Counted from the first letter of the stretch, positions 52,649-62,633 are shown. The stretch is 64,000 nt of DNA from Clostridiaceae bacterium (GCA_029256485.1 JAQSXU010000006.1:7363-71362), one strand, 5' to 3'. Numbers and translations: made by a program. The notes: generated from the sequence alone by a model not told the origin.

Positions 52649-53647
52649 TTATGGTTCGACATATAATACAGTTGCCACATATCTTTCACCATTTAATCCA
52701 TGTGGATTATTTATTACACTGCCATCATAATACATAGTAGAAGAGTATCCTCCATCTAAATTTGTTGCATTATATGCACCAAACTTTAACAGTTCATCCT
52801 GTGCATCTTTCATAGTAGCCCCAGATTTTATAAGATTTTTTCTGCCATCCATTACTAAGAATAAAACAGTGCCATCTCTTTTCTGGCCTATGGCTGTTAC
52901 TGGCTGTAAACCGCTGCTTGCTGCATTTTTATCAGATATTTGACCCTTTCCATTAGCTATTAGCACTGGACCTCTAAAGCAAATAGCCTCAGAAACATTT
53001 TTTTGCCTTAACTCATTTAAACTATAATTTCCTACTATAAGCTGTCCAATCTTTGTAAAAGCTGTAACACTATATTTGGTGTCTGCATTAGAGTTATCCT
53101 TAGGATATATGACTTGTCCATTTGATATTACAAAACCACCTGGAAATGCTGCATCTCCGCCAAATGCAGTTTTATTGGCATCATAAAATCCTCCTCCATT
53201 AATTGCTGCCACTGCATTATGATCTTTTGCCATTTCACTGGTTTTTTGTCCCTCTACGCCTAGATTATTAGTAACAGCCACCTTTACCTTTGTAGGTACA
53301 GGGATCTCTAATAAATACCCGTCATACCTTCCTGAGTCAGGATGTAAATCATATCTCACAATTTCATTACTGCGGTTATTATTAACTTTTATATTCGAAA
53401 CATCAACTGCTTCAGTATCATTAGCTGTATCCTGTTTATTTAATATATTATTGATTTGGTCAACAGACAGAAACGTTGTCGCAATGTATGTATGTCTTGT
53501 GCCCATAATTGTAGCAACCACAATCCTCTTTAAGTTGTTAAAGGGCCCTTTGAATATATAGAACGGCGCTGTTATTATGGTAAATACTATCTCATATACT
53601 AAAAAAATTATGAAAATTTTTGCTTTAAATTTCTTTTTCTTAACCAA
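52649..53647 (-). CDS. phosphodiester glycosidase (NAGPA) domain protein
   Basis: A 332-residue protein with an N-terminal membrane anchor (about 10-30) and a NAGPA/DUF2233 domain: AAINGGGFYDANKTAFGGDA, GGFVISNGQVI, and NATNLDGGYSSTMYYDG. The domain hydrolyses phosphodiester-linked sugars, for example uncovering enzyme in animals; bacterial members act on surface polymers. The TTG start follows AAAGGAGGG. Together with the neighbour downstream it forms a two-gene surface unit. Confidence 0.88.
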   Translation of the reverse strand: MVKKKKFKAKIFIIFLVYEIVFTIITAPFYIFKGPFNNLKRIVVATIMGTRHTYIATTFLSVDQINNILNKQDTANDTEAVDVSNIKVNNNRSNEIVRYDLHPDSGRYDGYLLEIPVPTKVKVAVTNNLGVEGQKTSEMAKDHNAVAAINGGGFYDANKTAFGGDAAFPGGFVISNGQVIYPKDNSNADTKYSVTAFTKIGQLIVGNYSLNELRQKNVSEAICFRGPVLIANGKGQISDKNAASSGLQPVTAIGQKRDGTVLFLVMDGRKNLIKSGATMKDAQDELLKFGAYNATNLDGGYSSTMYYDGSVINNPHGLNGERYVATVLYVEP

Positions 53648-53794
53648 AATAACCCTCCTTTGCTGGCAAATTAAACCTATGCTTAACGTAATACCTAGTA
53701 TAGTATTTAATAGTCAAAAAAAGGTTACTAATTAGTTAAAATTTAGAGTCAAAATTTTAACTTAACTGCTACAGCCATTATTTAAAATAGGGCA

Positions 53795-53830
53795 AAAAAA
53801 CAGGCTGATTTTCAGCATCAGCTGAAAATC
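53795..53830 (-). terminator. terminator of serA
   Basis: GATTTTCAGC pairs with GCTGAAAATC around four bases; on the minus strand CTGTTTTTTTG follows. Confidence 0.85.
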
Positions 53831-53851
53831 TAACCATAATGCTATTGCAAA

Positions 53852-54763
53852 TTATGCTGAAAAGTAGTTCTCAATAATATTAACTATTTCTAATGCAATC
53901 CTTCCCTGGGCCTCATTTGTAGATCCGCCAATATGAGGGGTCACACTTACTTTATCATTGTTTATAAGATCCAAATTTGGATTTGGCTCATTTTCAAATA
54001 CATCAATGCCTGCTCCGGCTACTTTGCCTTCATTTAAGGCATTTAAAAGAGCTTTCTCGTCAACAACGCCACCTCTTGCACAATTAATAATATATACACC
54101 ATCTTTCATCATTTCAAATTCTTCTTCACCGATCACAGCTCCATCTTCTTTAATAAATGGTATGTGCAGTGATATAACATCTGAAACCTTAAGCAAATTT
54201 TCTAAACTGCAGAACTTCCACTTATGAAAGCCTTCTGCTTTTCCTAATTTATCTGTGTACACTATTTTCATTCCAAGTCCATCTGCTCTTTTTGCTACTT
54301 CTTTAGCTATTCTTCCAAATCCTATAAGTCCTAAAGTTTTTCCATAAAGCTCTGTTCCCTTATATTTTTTCTTCTCCCACTTTCCTTCCCTAAGAGAAAC
54401 ATTTGCATCATATATTTTTCTAGTCAATGAAAACATATGTGCAATTGCAAGTTCTGCCACAGAAGCACTGCTGGCATTAGGAGTATTTCTAACTTCTACT
54501 CCATTTTTATTAGCATAATCCACATCAATATTATCTACCCCAACACCACCGCGTATTACAAGCTTTAATTTTCCCTGCTTACCATGATCAATAATTTCCT
54601 TATTTATCTTTGTAGCTGACCTTACAATAGCCACATCAAAATCTTTAATATTTTCCTTTAAGCCCTCCTTTTCGTAATGTTTGTCAACCACATCGAAGCC
54701 TTCCAATGTAAGCTTATCCATAGCCTCTTTTTCCATTCCATCACATACAAGTATTCTTGTCAT
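53852..54763 (-). CDS. serA: D-3-phosphoglycerate dehydrogenase
   Basis: A 303-residue D-2-hydroxyacid dehydrogenase without an ACT domain, the short clostridial form of SerA. The cofactor loop is GLIGFGRIAKEVAKR, and the active-site segments NCARGGVVDE and TPHIGGST carry the Arg/Glu/His set. It catalyses the first step of serine synthesis. The ATG at 54761-54763 follows AGGGGG. Two tandem serine T-boxes upstream fit the assignment and argue against another hydroxyacid substrate. Confidence 0.93.
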   Translation of the reverse strand: MTRILVCDGMEKEAMDKLTLEGFDVVDKHYEKEGLKENIKDFDVAIVRSATKINKEIIDHGKQGKLKLVIRGGVGVDNIDVDYANKNGVEVRNTPNASSASVAELAIAHMFSLTRKIYDANVSLREGKWEKKKYKGTELYGKTLGLIGFGRIAKEVAKRADGLGMKIVYTDKLGKAEGFHKWKFCSLENLLKVSDVISLHIPFIKEDGAVIGEEEFEMMKDGVYIINCARGGVVDEKALLNALNEGKVAGAGIDVFENEPNPNLDLINNDKVSVTPHIGGSTNEAQGRIALEIVNIIENYFSA

Positions 54764-54849
54764 AAAATAACCCCCTAAAAATTTATTTTTGTTTAATTTG
54801 CTGATGCAATCATTTAATGTACAGTGATAAATTGATAAAGTAAAATGTA

Positions 54850-55065
54850 TAAAAAAAGAGACAATCACACCCCTTAGGGACGATTGTCTCGCGTTGCCAC
54901 CCTTATTGATCATTATTAGAATGATCCTCTCAATTCATGTAACGGTTTCTACCGTATTACTCATCGTAATAATCCTCCAAGGCGGATTCACTAAATATCA
55001 GCTGTCAGTTTGCACCATCCACTGACTCTCTTTAACTTACTTTAGCTACTATTCTCTTCACTGGA
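54850..55065 (-). promoter_or_regulatory. serine T-box leader, proximal copy
   Basis: On the minus strand it contains AGGGTGGCAACGCG (T-box), a terminator stem closed by GAGACAATC/GATTGTCTC, and an upstream Stem I in which GAA-TCC-G places a serine codon (54984-54986) as specifier. It precedes serA by about 85 bases and is a near duplicate of the distal copy. Confidence 0.9.
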
Positions 55066-55145
55066 TACATATAATCTTTTAATTTTCCATATTGTAGGTA
55101 TGTCACAATGTTTTAAAATTCTACATTATATCTATTTAAATTTAC

Positions 55146-55360
55146 AAAAAAAAGAGACAGCCATCCCACCAGGGACGATTGTCTCGCGTTGCCACCCTTA
55201 TTAATCATTGTAAAATGATTCTCTCAATTCATATAACGGATTCTACCGTATTACTCATCGTAATAATCCTCCAAGGCGGATTCACCAAAGATCAGCTATC
55301 GGTTTACACCACCACCGACTCTCTTTAACTTACTTTAGTTACTATTCTCTTCATAGGAAA
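55146..55360 (-). promoter_or_regulatory. serine T-box leader, distal copy
   Basis: A second complete T-box: GGGTGGCAACGCG, a terminator stem (GAGACA/TGTCTC) followed on the minus strand by a U-run, and the specifier TCC at 55278-55280 in the same GAATCCG context. Both copies would have to read through for serA expression. Confidence 0.9.
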
Positions 55361-55445
55361 TATATAATATTTTAAATTCTTATATTGTGGCTAAGTCACA
55401 ATATTTTAGAATTTTTGCATTAAATCTGTTTAATTATTGTTACCT

Positions 55446-55474
55446 ATTATATATTTCAAAAGAGGATCTGTCAA
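55446..55474 (-). promoter_or_regulatory. consensus sigma-A promoter of the serA leader
   Basis: On the minus strand TTGACA (55469-55474) and TATAAT (55446-55451) are perfect hexamers with a 17-base spacer. Confidence 0.9.
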
Positions 55475-55501
55475 CAATAAATTTTTACCAGTTGAATATT
55501 T

Positions 55502-57199
55502 TTATAATTTTTTATCATCCACCTGATCAAGCCACTTTTTTACAGGTATAATAACACTTTCAATGGTGCCGTCTTTAAATGGATTTTCCAAATTTGCGAC
55601 ATTTACTAGCTGTAAGAAGGATTTACTGCCCCCTTGTCTGCATAATGTTAAATAATCCTGAAAGGCTTTTTCTCTGTTTTCATTTGCCTTAACCCAAAAT
55701 TCCAGTGCACAAACTTGAGCCAAAGTATAATCAATATAGTAAAATGGAACCTGGAAAATATGTCCCTGTCTAAACCAGAATCCCCCTCTATTTAATAAGT
55801 CACTATCCTCATAATCTGTGCTTGGTAAGTATTTCTTTTCGATTTTTCTCCAAGCTTCCTTTCTTTCATTTGGAGTAATTTCAGGGTTTTCATACACAAA
55901 ATGCTGAAACTCATCTACTGTAACTCCATATGGAATAAATGTTATTGCACTGCTTAAATGTGAGAATTTATATTTCAATTCATCTTCTTTAAAAAACAGC
56001 TTCATCCATGGCCATGTGAGAAACTCCATGCTCATAGAATGTATTTCTGCAGCTTCATAAGTTGGAAATGAATACTCAGGTACTTCATAACCTCTGCTTA
56101 AATATGCCTGAAAAGCATGCCCTGCTTCATGAGTTAGAACATCCACATCTCCTGAAGTGCCATTAAAGTTGGAGAATATAAATGGTGACTTATATTTTGG
56201 TATATAAGTACAGTATCCACCTCCTGCTTTGCCCTTCTTGCTTACTAAATCCAAAAGTTCATGGTCCACCATAAATGTAAAGAATTCATCTGTTTCCTTA
56301 GACAACTCTCTGTACATTTGCTTTCCATTATTTAATATCCAATTTGAATCTCCCTTTGGTATGGCATTGCCTGTTAAAAACTTTAGCGGTTCATCATAGT
56401 ATTTAGGTTCATCTATTCCAAGTCTTTCTCCCTGTCTCTTTTTAAGCTGCTCTGCCAGCGGTACAATATATTCCAGCACTTGATTTCTGTAGCTGGCAAC
56501 CATATCTGCATTATAGTCTGACCTTCTCATTCTTAAATATGCAAGTTCAACGAAATTCTTATAGCCCAGTTTTTTGGCTATTCTTGTTCTTATTTTAACT
56601 AATTTATCATAGAGTTCATCAAACTTTTCTTCATTTTCAGCATAAAAATTTGTAGAAGCTTCATAAGCTCTTTTTCTCATTGCTCTATCTTTGGATTCAG
56701 TGAAAGGTGCCAGCTGTGCTAGATTTCTTTCCTCACCTTCAAACATTATTTTGGCAGAAGCTTTAAGTTTATCATATTCTGTAACTAGTTTGTTTTCCTC
56801 CTGCAAATCTTCTATAATCTCCGGTTTGAAAGTTTTAAGCTGCATTTCTGCCAGTGTAAATAGTTGTTTGCCCCATTTTTCTTCTAATTTTCTCCTAAAC
56901 TTGGAATTTACTAAAGCTGCATAATAATCTGATATTATTCCCTCATACACAGGACTGTTCTCATCCATAAAAAGCTGCTCTTTTTCATAAAATTCATCTA
57001 CAGTGTTAATGGTGTTTCTGATATTTACTAATTCCATCATAGATTCAACTTCAATTCTTATTTCATTGATTTTTTTCATTATCATATCTTGTTCATTAAA
57101 GGAATCAGCATTTTTAAACTTTTTAATCAGCCCGTTAAAATCTTCTTTTACCTGATCCATATCAGGTCTTTTGTATTCATAATCTTTAAATTTCAGCAA
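55502..57199 (-). CDS. M3-family oligoendopeptidase
   Basis: A 565-residue cytoplasmic metallopeptidase of the M3/PepF type. The zinc motif is HEAGH at about residues 357-361, preceded by DVDVLT, and the third ligand lies in the following YEAAEIHSMSMEFLTW. It hydrolyses oligopeptides. The start is TTG at 57197-57199, seven bases after AGGGGG, with no better ATG nearby. Monocistronic. Confidence 0.93.
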   Translation of the reverse strand: MLKFKDYEYKRPDMDQVKEDFNGLIKKFKNADSFNEQDMIMKKINEIRIEVESMMELVNIRNTINTVDEFYEKEQLFMDENSPVYEGIISDYYAALVNSKFRRKLEEKWGKQLFTLAEMQLKTFKPEIIEDLQEENKLVTEYDKLKASAKIMFEGEERNLAQLAPFTESKDRAMRKRAYEASTNFYAENEEKFDELYDKLVKIRTRIAKKLGYKNFVELAYLRMRRSDYNADMVASYRNQVLEYIVPLAEQLKKRQGERLGIDEPKYYDEPLKFLTGNAIPKGDSNWILNNGKQMYRELSKETDEFFTFMVDHELLDLVSKKGKAGGGYCTYIPKYKSPFIFSNFNGTSGDVDVLTHEAGHAFQAYLSRGYEVPEYSFPTYEAAEIHSMSMEFLTWPWMKLFFKEDELKYKFSHLSSAITFIPYGVTVDEFQHFVYENPEITPNERKEAWRKIEKKYLPSTDYEDSDLLNRGGFWFRQGHIFQVPFYYIDYTLAQVCALEFWVKANENREKAFQDYLTLCRQGGSKSFLQLVNVANLENPFKDGTIESVIIPVKKWLDQVDDKKL

Positions 57200-57375
57200 G
57201 TTAAAACCCCCTATATTTTTATTGTTTATATGTTTCTATAATAACAATATTACCCTAATAAGTAAAATAAATTCTGGTTTTTAAAATTTTCTTAAATTAT
57301 TAAATTAAGTATATATTTAGTGTTTTTGTCAATAATTCCTAGATGGAAATAATTTATATGAAGAGGTGAAATTAA

Positions 57376-58083
57376 ATGGAAAATAAAAAGATAACTGATA
57401 AAACTAAAGATAAAATACAAGAGTATCTTGATAAAGGTAAATCCTTATATTACAAGGAAAATAAAATCAGAGAAGCGTTTAAGTATTTTGATAAAGCTCT
57501 TCAATTAGACAAAAATTATGCTGAAACTTATCTGGTAAAGGCTAAAGCACATATGGGTATGTTTGAAGTAGACGAGGCAGAGGATTGCTTAAAAAAATAT
57601 ATTAAACTTGTACCAAATAGTGTGGAAGCCTATTTAGATTTAATAGAAGTTTATGATGAAATGGCAGAGTTTCAAAAAGCTCTAAGATACTGCAATAAGC
57701 TGATTAAAAGTGATAGTAAAAATCCAGATTTATATTTCAAAAAAGCAAGTTTTTATATCTATTTAGGAGAAATTAACAGAGCCTTAGCCTGTTATAACAC
57801 TTGCTTAAAGCTAAAACCTGATTTTTATGAAGCTCTTTGTGAAAAAGCAGATCTGCTAAGAAATTTAGGTGAAATTAAAGAATCTCTTAGAATATATTCA
57901 AATGCTATTAAGGTAGATGGCATCAAAAGTGATGCTTATTTAGGAAAAGCATTTATATATAAGGAAATGGGTGACTGCGAAAATGCTCTTAATTTTGCAA
58001 AGAAAGCTTATGAGCTTACTCCTGATGATGAATGGTATAAAAGTCAGTATTTGATTATGAAGGATATGGTAAAAATTTCATAA
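57376..58083 (+). CDS. tetratricopeptide repeat protein
   Basis: A 235-residue protein of about six TPR units, for example AFKYFDKALQLDKNYAETYL, ALACYNTCLKLKPDFYEAL and ALNFAKKAYELTPDDEWY. No signal peptide is seen, so it is cytoplasmic. GAGGTG precedes the ATG. It is convergent with the ABC permease gene. It probably binds another protein; the partner is unknown. Confidence 0.87.
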   Translation: MENKKITDKTKDKIQEYLDKGKSLYYKENKIREAFKYFDKALQLDKNYAETYLVKAKAHMGMFEVDEAEDCLKKYIKLVPNSVEAYLDLIEVYDEMAEFQKALRYCNKLIKSDSKNPDLYFKKASFYIYLGEINRALACYNTCLKLKPDFYEALCEKADLLRNLGEIKESLRIYSNAIKVDGIKSDAYLGKAFIYKEMGDCENALNFAKKAYELTPDDEWYKSQYLIMKDMVKIS

Positions 58084-58088
58084 AAAAT

Positions 58089-58112
58089 GGGATGATTTAA
58101 AATAATCATCCC
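58089..58112. terminator. hairpin between convergent TPR and ABC permease genes
   Basis: GGGATGATT and ATCATCCC form a stem around an AT loop, between two stop codons. Confidence 0.55.
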
Positions 58113-59765
58113 TCAAAACTTAAAAGAAACATCGAAAGCTTTTTTCCAAAGTAATAAATTAAATAAAACCAATACAGTCATATAAATATACACTCCGTAT
58201 GATGTAGAAGCACACTGATAATGAATAAATACTAAGCCTCCTAGCATCATCATAAGAGGTATAAATATGAGTCCGCTGTCTTTATTGGCCGTGCCTGCCA
58301 TTTCTGAAAAAGGCAGTGATTTGTTCATAGCTTTAAAACACAATACAGTAAATAACAGCATATTTAAAAGCACTAAAATTAGATGCGGGAATATCGTCAG
58401 TCCAAAGATCATGAAAAATATAACCGCTTCAAACATATACACTGGGACAAGCAGTCTTATAATAAAGGCCTTTATACTTCCTTTATAAATTGAGGAATTT
58501 TTTTTAACTGGCAGTGCTTTGTATAGCCATGCAGCTTTGTATTTAGGAGAATATTTTAACATCATAACAGCTGTTGGCAGCATAAGAGCGCAAAAATATA
58601 TATTAAAATATTGTTTTGTTTTAGCAATTGTTGAAAAACTGCTTCCTCTTAAATTATTAAAAATGAATATAAAAGGAAATATTATTGCAAATCCAATTGA
58701 AGGATAAACTGATAATTTGAATTCCCTTTCATTTTTTATCATGTAAGATGTAAATTTGAAAAATGTTCTTTCTTCTAGATCATGACAAAATACTATGGAC
58801 AGCTTATTAATAAAGTAATTTTTGTTTCTACTTCCTTTTTCACTATTATTGCTTAACTTTTGTAAATTATTTTCGAATGTGGCCATTAGCTTAATATATA
58901 TAATTATTGATACTATTGGAATAATTAAGGCTAATATTGAAAATGTTATAAAGTATATATTGTTGGATTCTCTTATTATTAACTCAAAAGGTGCGCCAAA
59001 CCACATTGGAACTATAAAATACTGCCACCATCTAGGTGCGAATACAACAGAGGATGTTATTTTAGAAATATCAAAAAGTCTTCCAATTAGCTGATACCCT
59101 ATTGTAAGTGTAATTGATAGTGCAATTTGGACATAGTTTATTATATCCTTTAGCATCTCCCCATCAAAAAATTTCAAGATTATCATATATAAAAGTACAG
59201 TTAATACCACAATAAACATGTCAACAAGTATTATTTCAATTACATATAAAATAAAAAATAAAAATCCCTGTGCTGCTAAAGATGCTATAAGTGAAGGAAC
59301 TGTTAGTGCTGCTGTCAGCATTAACATATATATTAATACATGAATGGTTTTCGCCATATTTAGTGTTTTACTGTTAACCGGCTTTGTTCCTATTATGCTT
59401 GTATCCCTTATGTCCAGCAGTACAGAGGAAAAATCAGATATTAAAGATGTCATTACCATAAAAATTAATATTCCGAATACAAAGCTCATTTGAAATATAA
59501 AGCTGCTTTTCATTATTACAAAGGGTATCATAATTAATCCCATCAGCAAATACATCCATAATGATCTAATAAAGTTGTTTCTATCATTTGAGTCATTACT
59601 ATGATCTCTTTTGCCTTTTGAATTATTTAACACTGTGGGCACCCTTCTGCCATCCATAACCAGCTTTATCTGAAGTATTTTTCTCATTACATCATAATCA
59701 ATACCTATTGAAATAAACAACTTCTTAAATTTATCTAGAAATTTCAATACCTTAAAGTCCTTCAT
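58113..59765 (-). CDS. ABC transporter permease of the ABC-2/EcsB-like type
   Basis: A 550-residue membrane protein with about twelve predicted spans in groups of hydrophobic segments and a soluble stretch near 300-330. GAGGTG precedes the ATG by about seven bases. It follows the ATPase gene at a gap of eight bases and forms a two-gene transporter with it. Substrate unknown. Confidence 0.8.
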   Translation of the reverse strand: MKDFKVLKFLDKFKKLFISIGIDYDVMRKILQIKLVMDGRRVPTVLNNSKGKRDHSNDSNDRNNFIRSLWMYLLMGLIMIPFVIMKSSFIFQMSFVFGILIFMVMTSLISDFSSVLLDIRDTSIIGTKPVNSKTLNMAKTIHVLIYMLMLTAALTVPSLIASLAAQGFLFFILYVIEIILVDMFIVVLTVLLYMIILKFFDGEMLKDIINYVQIALSITLTIGYQLIGRLFDISKITSSVVFAPRWWQYFIVPMWFGAPFELIIRESNNIYFITFSILALIIPIVSIIIYIKLMATFENNLQKLSNNSEKGSRNKNYFINKLSIVFCHDLEERTFFKFTSYMIKNEREFKLSVYPSIGFAIIFPFIFIFNNLRGSSFSTIAKTKQYFNIYFCALMLPTAVMMLKYSPKYKAAWLYKALPVKKNSSIYKGSIKAFIIRLLVPVYMFEAVIFFMIFGLTIFPHLILVLLNMLLFTVLCFKAMNKSLPFSEMAGTANKDSGLIFIPLMMMLGGLVFIHYQCASTSYGVYIYMTVLVLFNLLLWKKAFDVSFKF

Positions 59766-59772
59766 GAAACAT

Positions 59773-60570
59773 TCACCTCTCTTCTACTAAAGAAACGAAT
59801 TCTTCCGCAATTGCCTTATGCTCATTAAATCCTGTCAGCTGGTTAAATATTTCCTCTAAAGAACCTTCCTTTGACCTTTCTTTTAAATCCTGAAAGCTGC
59901 CATCTGCTGCAATTTGACCTTCATTTAACAATATTATTCTGCTGCTTATTTTCTCTACAACGTCCATTATATGAGATGAATAAAAAATAGTTTTTCCATG
60001 TGCCGCAAGAGAAGCTAAAATCTCTTTAACAACCAGCACACTATTAGCATCCAATCCACTCAATGGCTCATCTAAAAATAAAATATCCGGATTGTGCAGT
60101 AAACTTGCTATAATTAAAACCTTTTGTTTCATTCCCTTTGAATATGAGGATATTCTTGAATTATAGACCTGTTCAATACCTAAAAGTTTCATAAGGTTTT
60201 TAGCTTTTTTATCAGCCGCGTCATACTTTAATCCGTAAAGTTCTCCTATAAAAGTTAAATATTCAGATGCTGTAAGACTATCATATATATCGGCAATTTC
60301 AGGCACATAGCCTATGCTTCTCTTGTATTCCACATTCCCAGAGACAATGTCCTGTCCTAGTATATTAACCTGTCCGGTATACCCAGTGACAATACCCAGC
60401 ATAATTTTCACCGTTGTACTTTTTCCCGCTCCATTAGGACCGATATACCCAATGATCTGACCTCTGTTTACATCTAAATCTATACCTCTTAATACTTCTT
60501 TTGATCCATAATTCATTCTCAAATTTCTTATGGTAATTATAACTTCATTCTTATTCTCTGCATTCTCCAT
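59773..60570 (-). CDS. ABC transporter ATP-binding protein
   Basis: A 265-residue ATPase: Walker A GPNGAGKSTT, signature SSYSKGMKQKV, Walker B ILFLDEPLSGLD, H-loop SSHIMDV. The sequence belongs to the group that partners with ABC-2 permeases (multidrug/bacitracin or Ecs-like). It starts with ATG after GGGGGG and precedes the permease gene. Copy 11 of the dispersed motif lies about 50 bases upstream. Confidence 0.92.
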   Translation of the reverse strand: MENAENKNEVIITIRNLRMNYGSKEVLRGIDLDVNRGQIIGYIGPNGAGKSTTVKIMLGIVTGYTGQVNILGQDIVSGNVEYKRSIGYVPEIADIYDSLTASEYLTFIGELYGLKYDAADKKAKNLMKLLGIEQVYNSRISSYSKGMKQKVLIIASLLHNPDILFLDEPLSGLDANSVLVVKEILASLAAHGKTIFYSSHIMDVVEKISSRIILLNEGQIAADGSFQDLKERSKEGSLEEIFNQLTGFNEHKAIAEEFVSLVEER

Positions 60571-60622
60571 AATTTAACCCCCCAACATAGATATTTTAAT
60601 TATAGCAGAAATTGGTTAAATC

Positions 60623-60634
60623 GGGGACGGTTAA
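60623..60634 (+). repeat. GGGGACGGTTAA dispersed motif, copy 11
   Basis: Between the MBL gene terminator and the ABC ATPase start, on the plus strand. Confidence 0.78.
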
Positions 60635-60657
60635 TTTGTTTTTTACATATTTATAAA

Positions 60658-60682
60658 TAAAAAACAGAGCCGCAGCCCTGTG
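60658..60682 (-). terminator. terminator of the MBL hydrolase gene
   Basis: On the minus strand ACAGGGC and GCUCUGU pair around a UGCG loop, followed by TTTTTTATTT. Confidence 0.75.
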
Positions 60683-60708
60683 AATTTTGTATGTTTAATT
60701 AAATTAGT

Positions 60709-61482
60709 TTATATTTGTATGTTAAAGTCTCCAAAGTTAAAAGTACCGCTGCCCTGTGATAATAATTTAATCTCTTCTAAATGCTGAAACGCACACTTCA
60801 CTCTTTGAATAATGTCATTTGAGATTTCCAGCTCATTATGTCCCGGAAATATTTTAACTACTTTTTTTAAATTAGAAATTTTATCTACAGAATTTTTAAA
60901 ATCTAACGGATTCGTGCTGGGATAAAATGCATAAAGAGTACCTAAATATATTAAATCTCCCGTAAATAAATATCCAGTTTTCTCTTCAAAAAGGCAAATA
61001 TGACCTGGCGAATGCCCTGGCGTGTGTATAACTTTTATTTCTCTTGAACCAATATTTATTATATCTTTATCTCTTAATATATTAAGTGAATCACTAGTAA
61101 ATATGGTATATTTACTAACATCAAAGTTTTCAGGTGGTTCTATAGTAAATGGTTCCTTTAATATATTTTTTCTAATTACACTTATTGGTATTGGAAGTCC
61201 TTTTCTTAACCATTGTGCATCATTTTCATGAACATATATATCATTGAACAGCTTGTGTCCACCTATATGATCCCAGTGAGCATGTGTAGTTACAACCTTT
61301 ACTGGCAGGTTAGTTAATTTGTTTACTTCCTTTTTTATATTCCCAATTCCTAATCCGGTGTCTATTAATAAAGCATATTTTCTACCTAATAAAAGATATG
61401 AATGGGTTTTCTCCCAGTGTCCATATTCACTAATAGCAAATGTATTATCATCAATATATTCAACATTAAACCAATTTTCCAT
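60709..61482 (-). CDS. metallo-beta-lactamase fold hydrolase
   Basis: A 257-residue MBL-fold protein. The metal motif THAHWDH (about 66-72), a later HTPGHSPGHICLF, and FTGDLIY and FPGHNE provide the full set of ligands. Substrates vary (thioesters, lactones, cyclic nucleotides); none can be assigned. AGGAG precedes the ATG. It lies directly downstream of the amidase-domain gene at a gap of about 25 bases and may be co-transcribed. Confidence 0.9.
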   Translation of the reverse strand: MENWFNVEYIDDNTFAISEYGHWEKTHSYLLLGRKYALLIDTGLGIGNIKKEVNKLTNLPVKVVTTHAHWDHIGGHKLFNDIYVHENDAQWLRKGLPIPISVIRKNILKEPFTIEPPENFDVSKYTIFTSDSLNILRDKDIINIGSREIKVIHTPGHSPGHICLFEEKTGYLFTGDLIYLGTLYAFYPSTNPLDFKNSVDKISNLKKVVKIFPGHNELEISNDIIQRVKCAFQHLEEIKLLSQGSGTFNFGDFNIQI

Positions 61483-61507
61483 TTTAGCACTCCTAATTTT
61501 TATCAGT

Positions 61508-62065
61508 TTAGATTATTATTTTTAAAAAATGAACCCTTTTATAAGGATAACTCTTTTTATATGGTACGTTTAACGCCTCATAGGAATGGTGGCTAATTAA
61601 GGGCATCTTGGTCCCATTTGAACCAGCAAATGATGTTATTATGGCAGAATGAAAAATTACACCTTTATAATCTTCATAAAAAATAACATCCCCAAGCTCA
61701 AGTTGATTTGTATAATTAACTTCTATCCCCTTAACAGCGCCATTGGTATTTTTACTTCCATTTATTTTTAAATACCAATATAATGAATGTGCTACTGTCC
61801 ATGATAAGGACCAGGTATCATCCTTTACATTTTTTAAAGTTCCCTGATTATTATACCACCATTCATTGCCATATTTATAGCTCATTGGAGCACCCCCTGC
61901 TTTTAAGCACTGGGACAGAAAATTAGCACAATCTCCACTGCTATCATGAATTAAAGGAAAATATCTATATTGGTCATTGGGTCTTAATGCATATTCAACA
62001 GCATAATTCACAGCACTTTGCCTATTGTATAAATTTCTTCTAAATAAATTTGCATCAAAATACAT
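61508..62065 (-). CDS. amidase-domain (Amidase_6) protein
   Basis: A 185-residue protein with the cysteine-peptidase-like amidase fold: DSSGDCANFLSQCLKAGG carries the catalytic Cys, and GVIFHSAIITSF the His. Such domains are usually found in cell-wall-related or spore proteins. The GGGGG site precedes the ATG. There is no signal peptide, so it may act inside the cell or be released on lysis. Confidence 0.87.
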   Translation of the reverse strand: MYFDANLFRRNLYNRQSAVNYAVEYALRPNDQYRYFPLIHDSSGDCANFLSQCLKAGGAPMSYKYGNEWWYNNQGTLKNVKDDTWSLSWTVAHSLYWYLKINGSKNTNGAVKGIEVNYTNQLELGDVIFYEDYKGVIFHSAIITSFAGSNGTKMPLISHHSYEALNVPYKKSYPYKRVHFLKIII

Positions 62066-62295
62066 TTATTTAAACTCCCCCGAAAAACTTAATTACTACA
62101 TTATATGCTGTAAATTAAAATTTTTGCTTTATGTTTTATATCTTAGTTTCTATAGTTATTTAAAATTAAGTGCATAAAAGAGCTTCAATATTATTTATTT
62201 CTTAATAATTATTATTTACATATCCATATAAGTATTGTATAATAAAATAAACCAATTAACTTTTATTAATGAAATATAATTTGGAGATGATTATT

Positions 62296-62430
62296 ATGGT
62301 TAAAAATAATAAAGAAAAAATTAAAAGTAATAAATTTAGAATTTTTAATTCGGATAATATTTGTAAAGATGAAGATGGAAAAGAAAACAGCATCTGTAAG
62401 ATTAGCATAGCAAGAAAATTTACTTACTGA
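62296..62430 (+). CDS. small basic protein, 44 residues
   Basis: Starts MVKNNKEKIKSNKFRIFNSD and ends KISIARKFTY, with TTGGAGATG before the ATG. It is rich in Lys and Asn and holds two cysteines. A strong terminator follows about 70 bases later, consistent with a short transcript. Function unknown. Confidence 0.6.
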   Translation: MVKNNKEKIKSNKFRIFNSDNICKDEDGKENSICKISIARKFTY

Positions 62431-62500
62431 TATTAAAGTAAAAGAGAAAAGAGTGATTAGACCAATGTATCTAATTATTAGCTTTTAAAATAATAAATAA

Positions 62501-62558
62501 TAAGCACTAAAATTTTCAATTATTGATTATTTTAGTGCTTATCTATCTTTTGTTTTTT
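62501..62558 (+). terminator. terminator of the 44-residue protein gene
   Basis: TAAGCACTAAAAT and ATTTTAGTGCTTA form a perfect 13-base stem, followed by TCTATCTTTTGTTTTTTT. Confidence 0.82.
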
Positions 62559-62559
62559 T

Positions 62560-62574
62560 GGGGACGGTTAATTA
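62560..62574 (+). repeat. GGGGACGGTTAATTA dispersed motif, copy 12
   Basis: Directly after the terminator T-run and faces copy 13 in inverted orientation 60 bases away. Confidence 0.82.
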
Positions 62575-62633
62575 CTTTTTCTTATCAATAATAGTTTTAA
62601 AAACCCTAATGAAATTTATTTCAATTTAAATGT

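Noticed and set aside
54878..55190. GGGACGATTGTCTC sequences that look like the dispersed motif
   Set aside because: They differ at the key GGTT bases and belong to the terminator/antiterminator stems of the two serine T-boxes.
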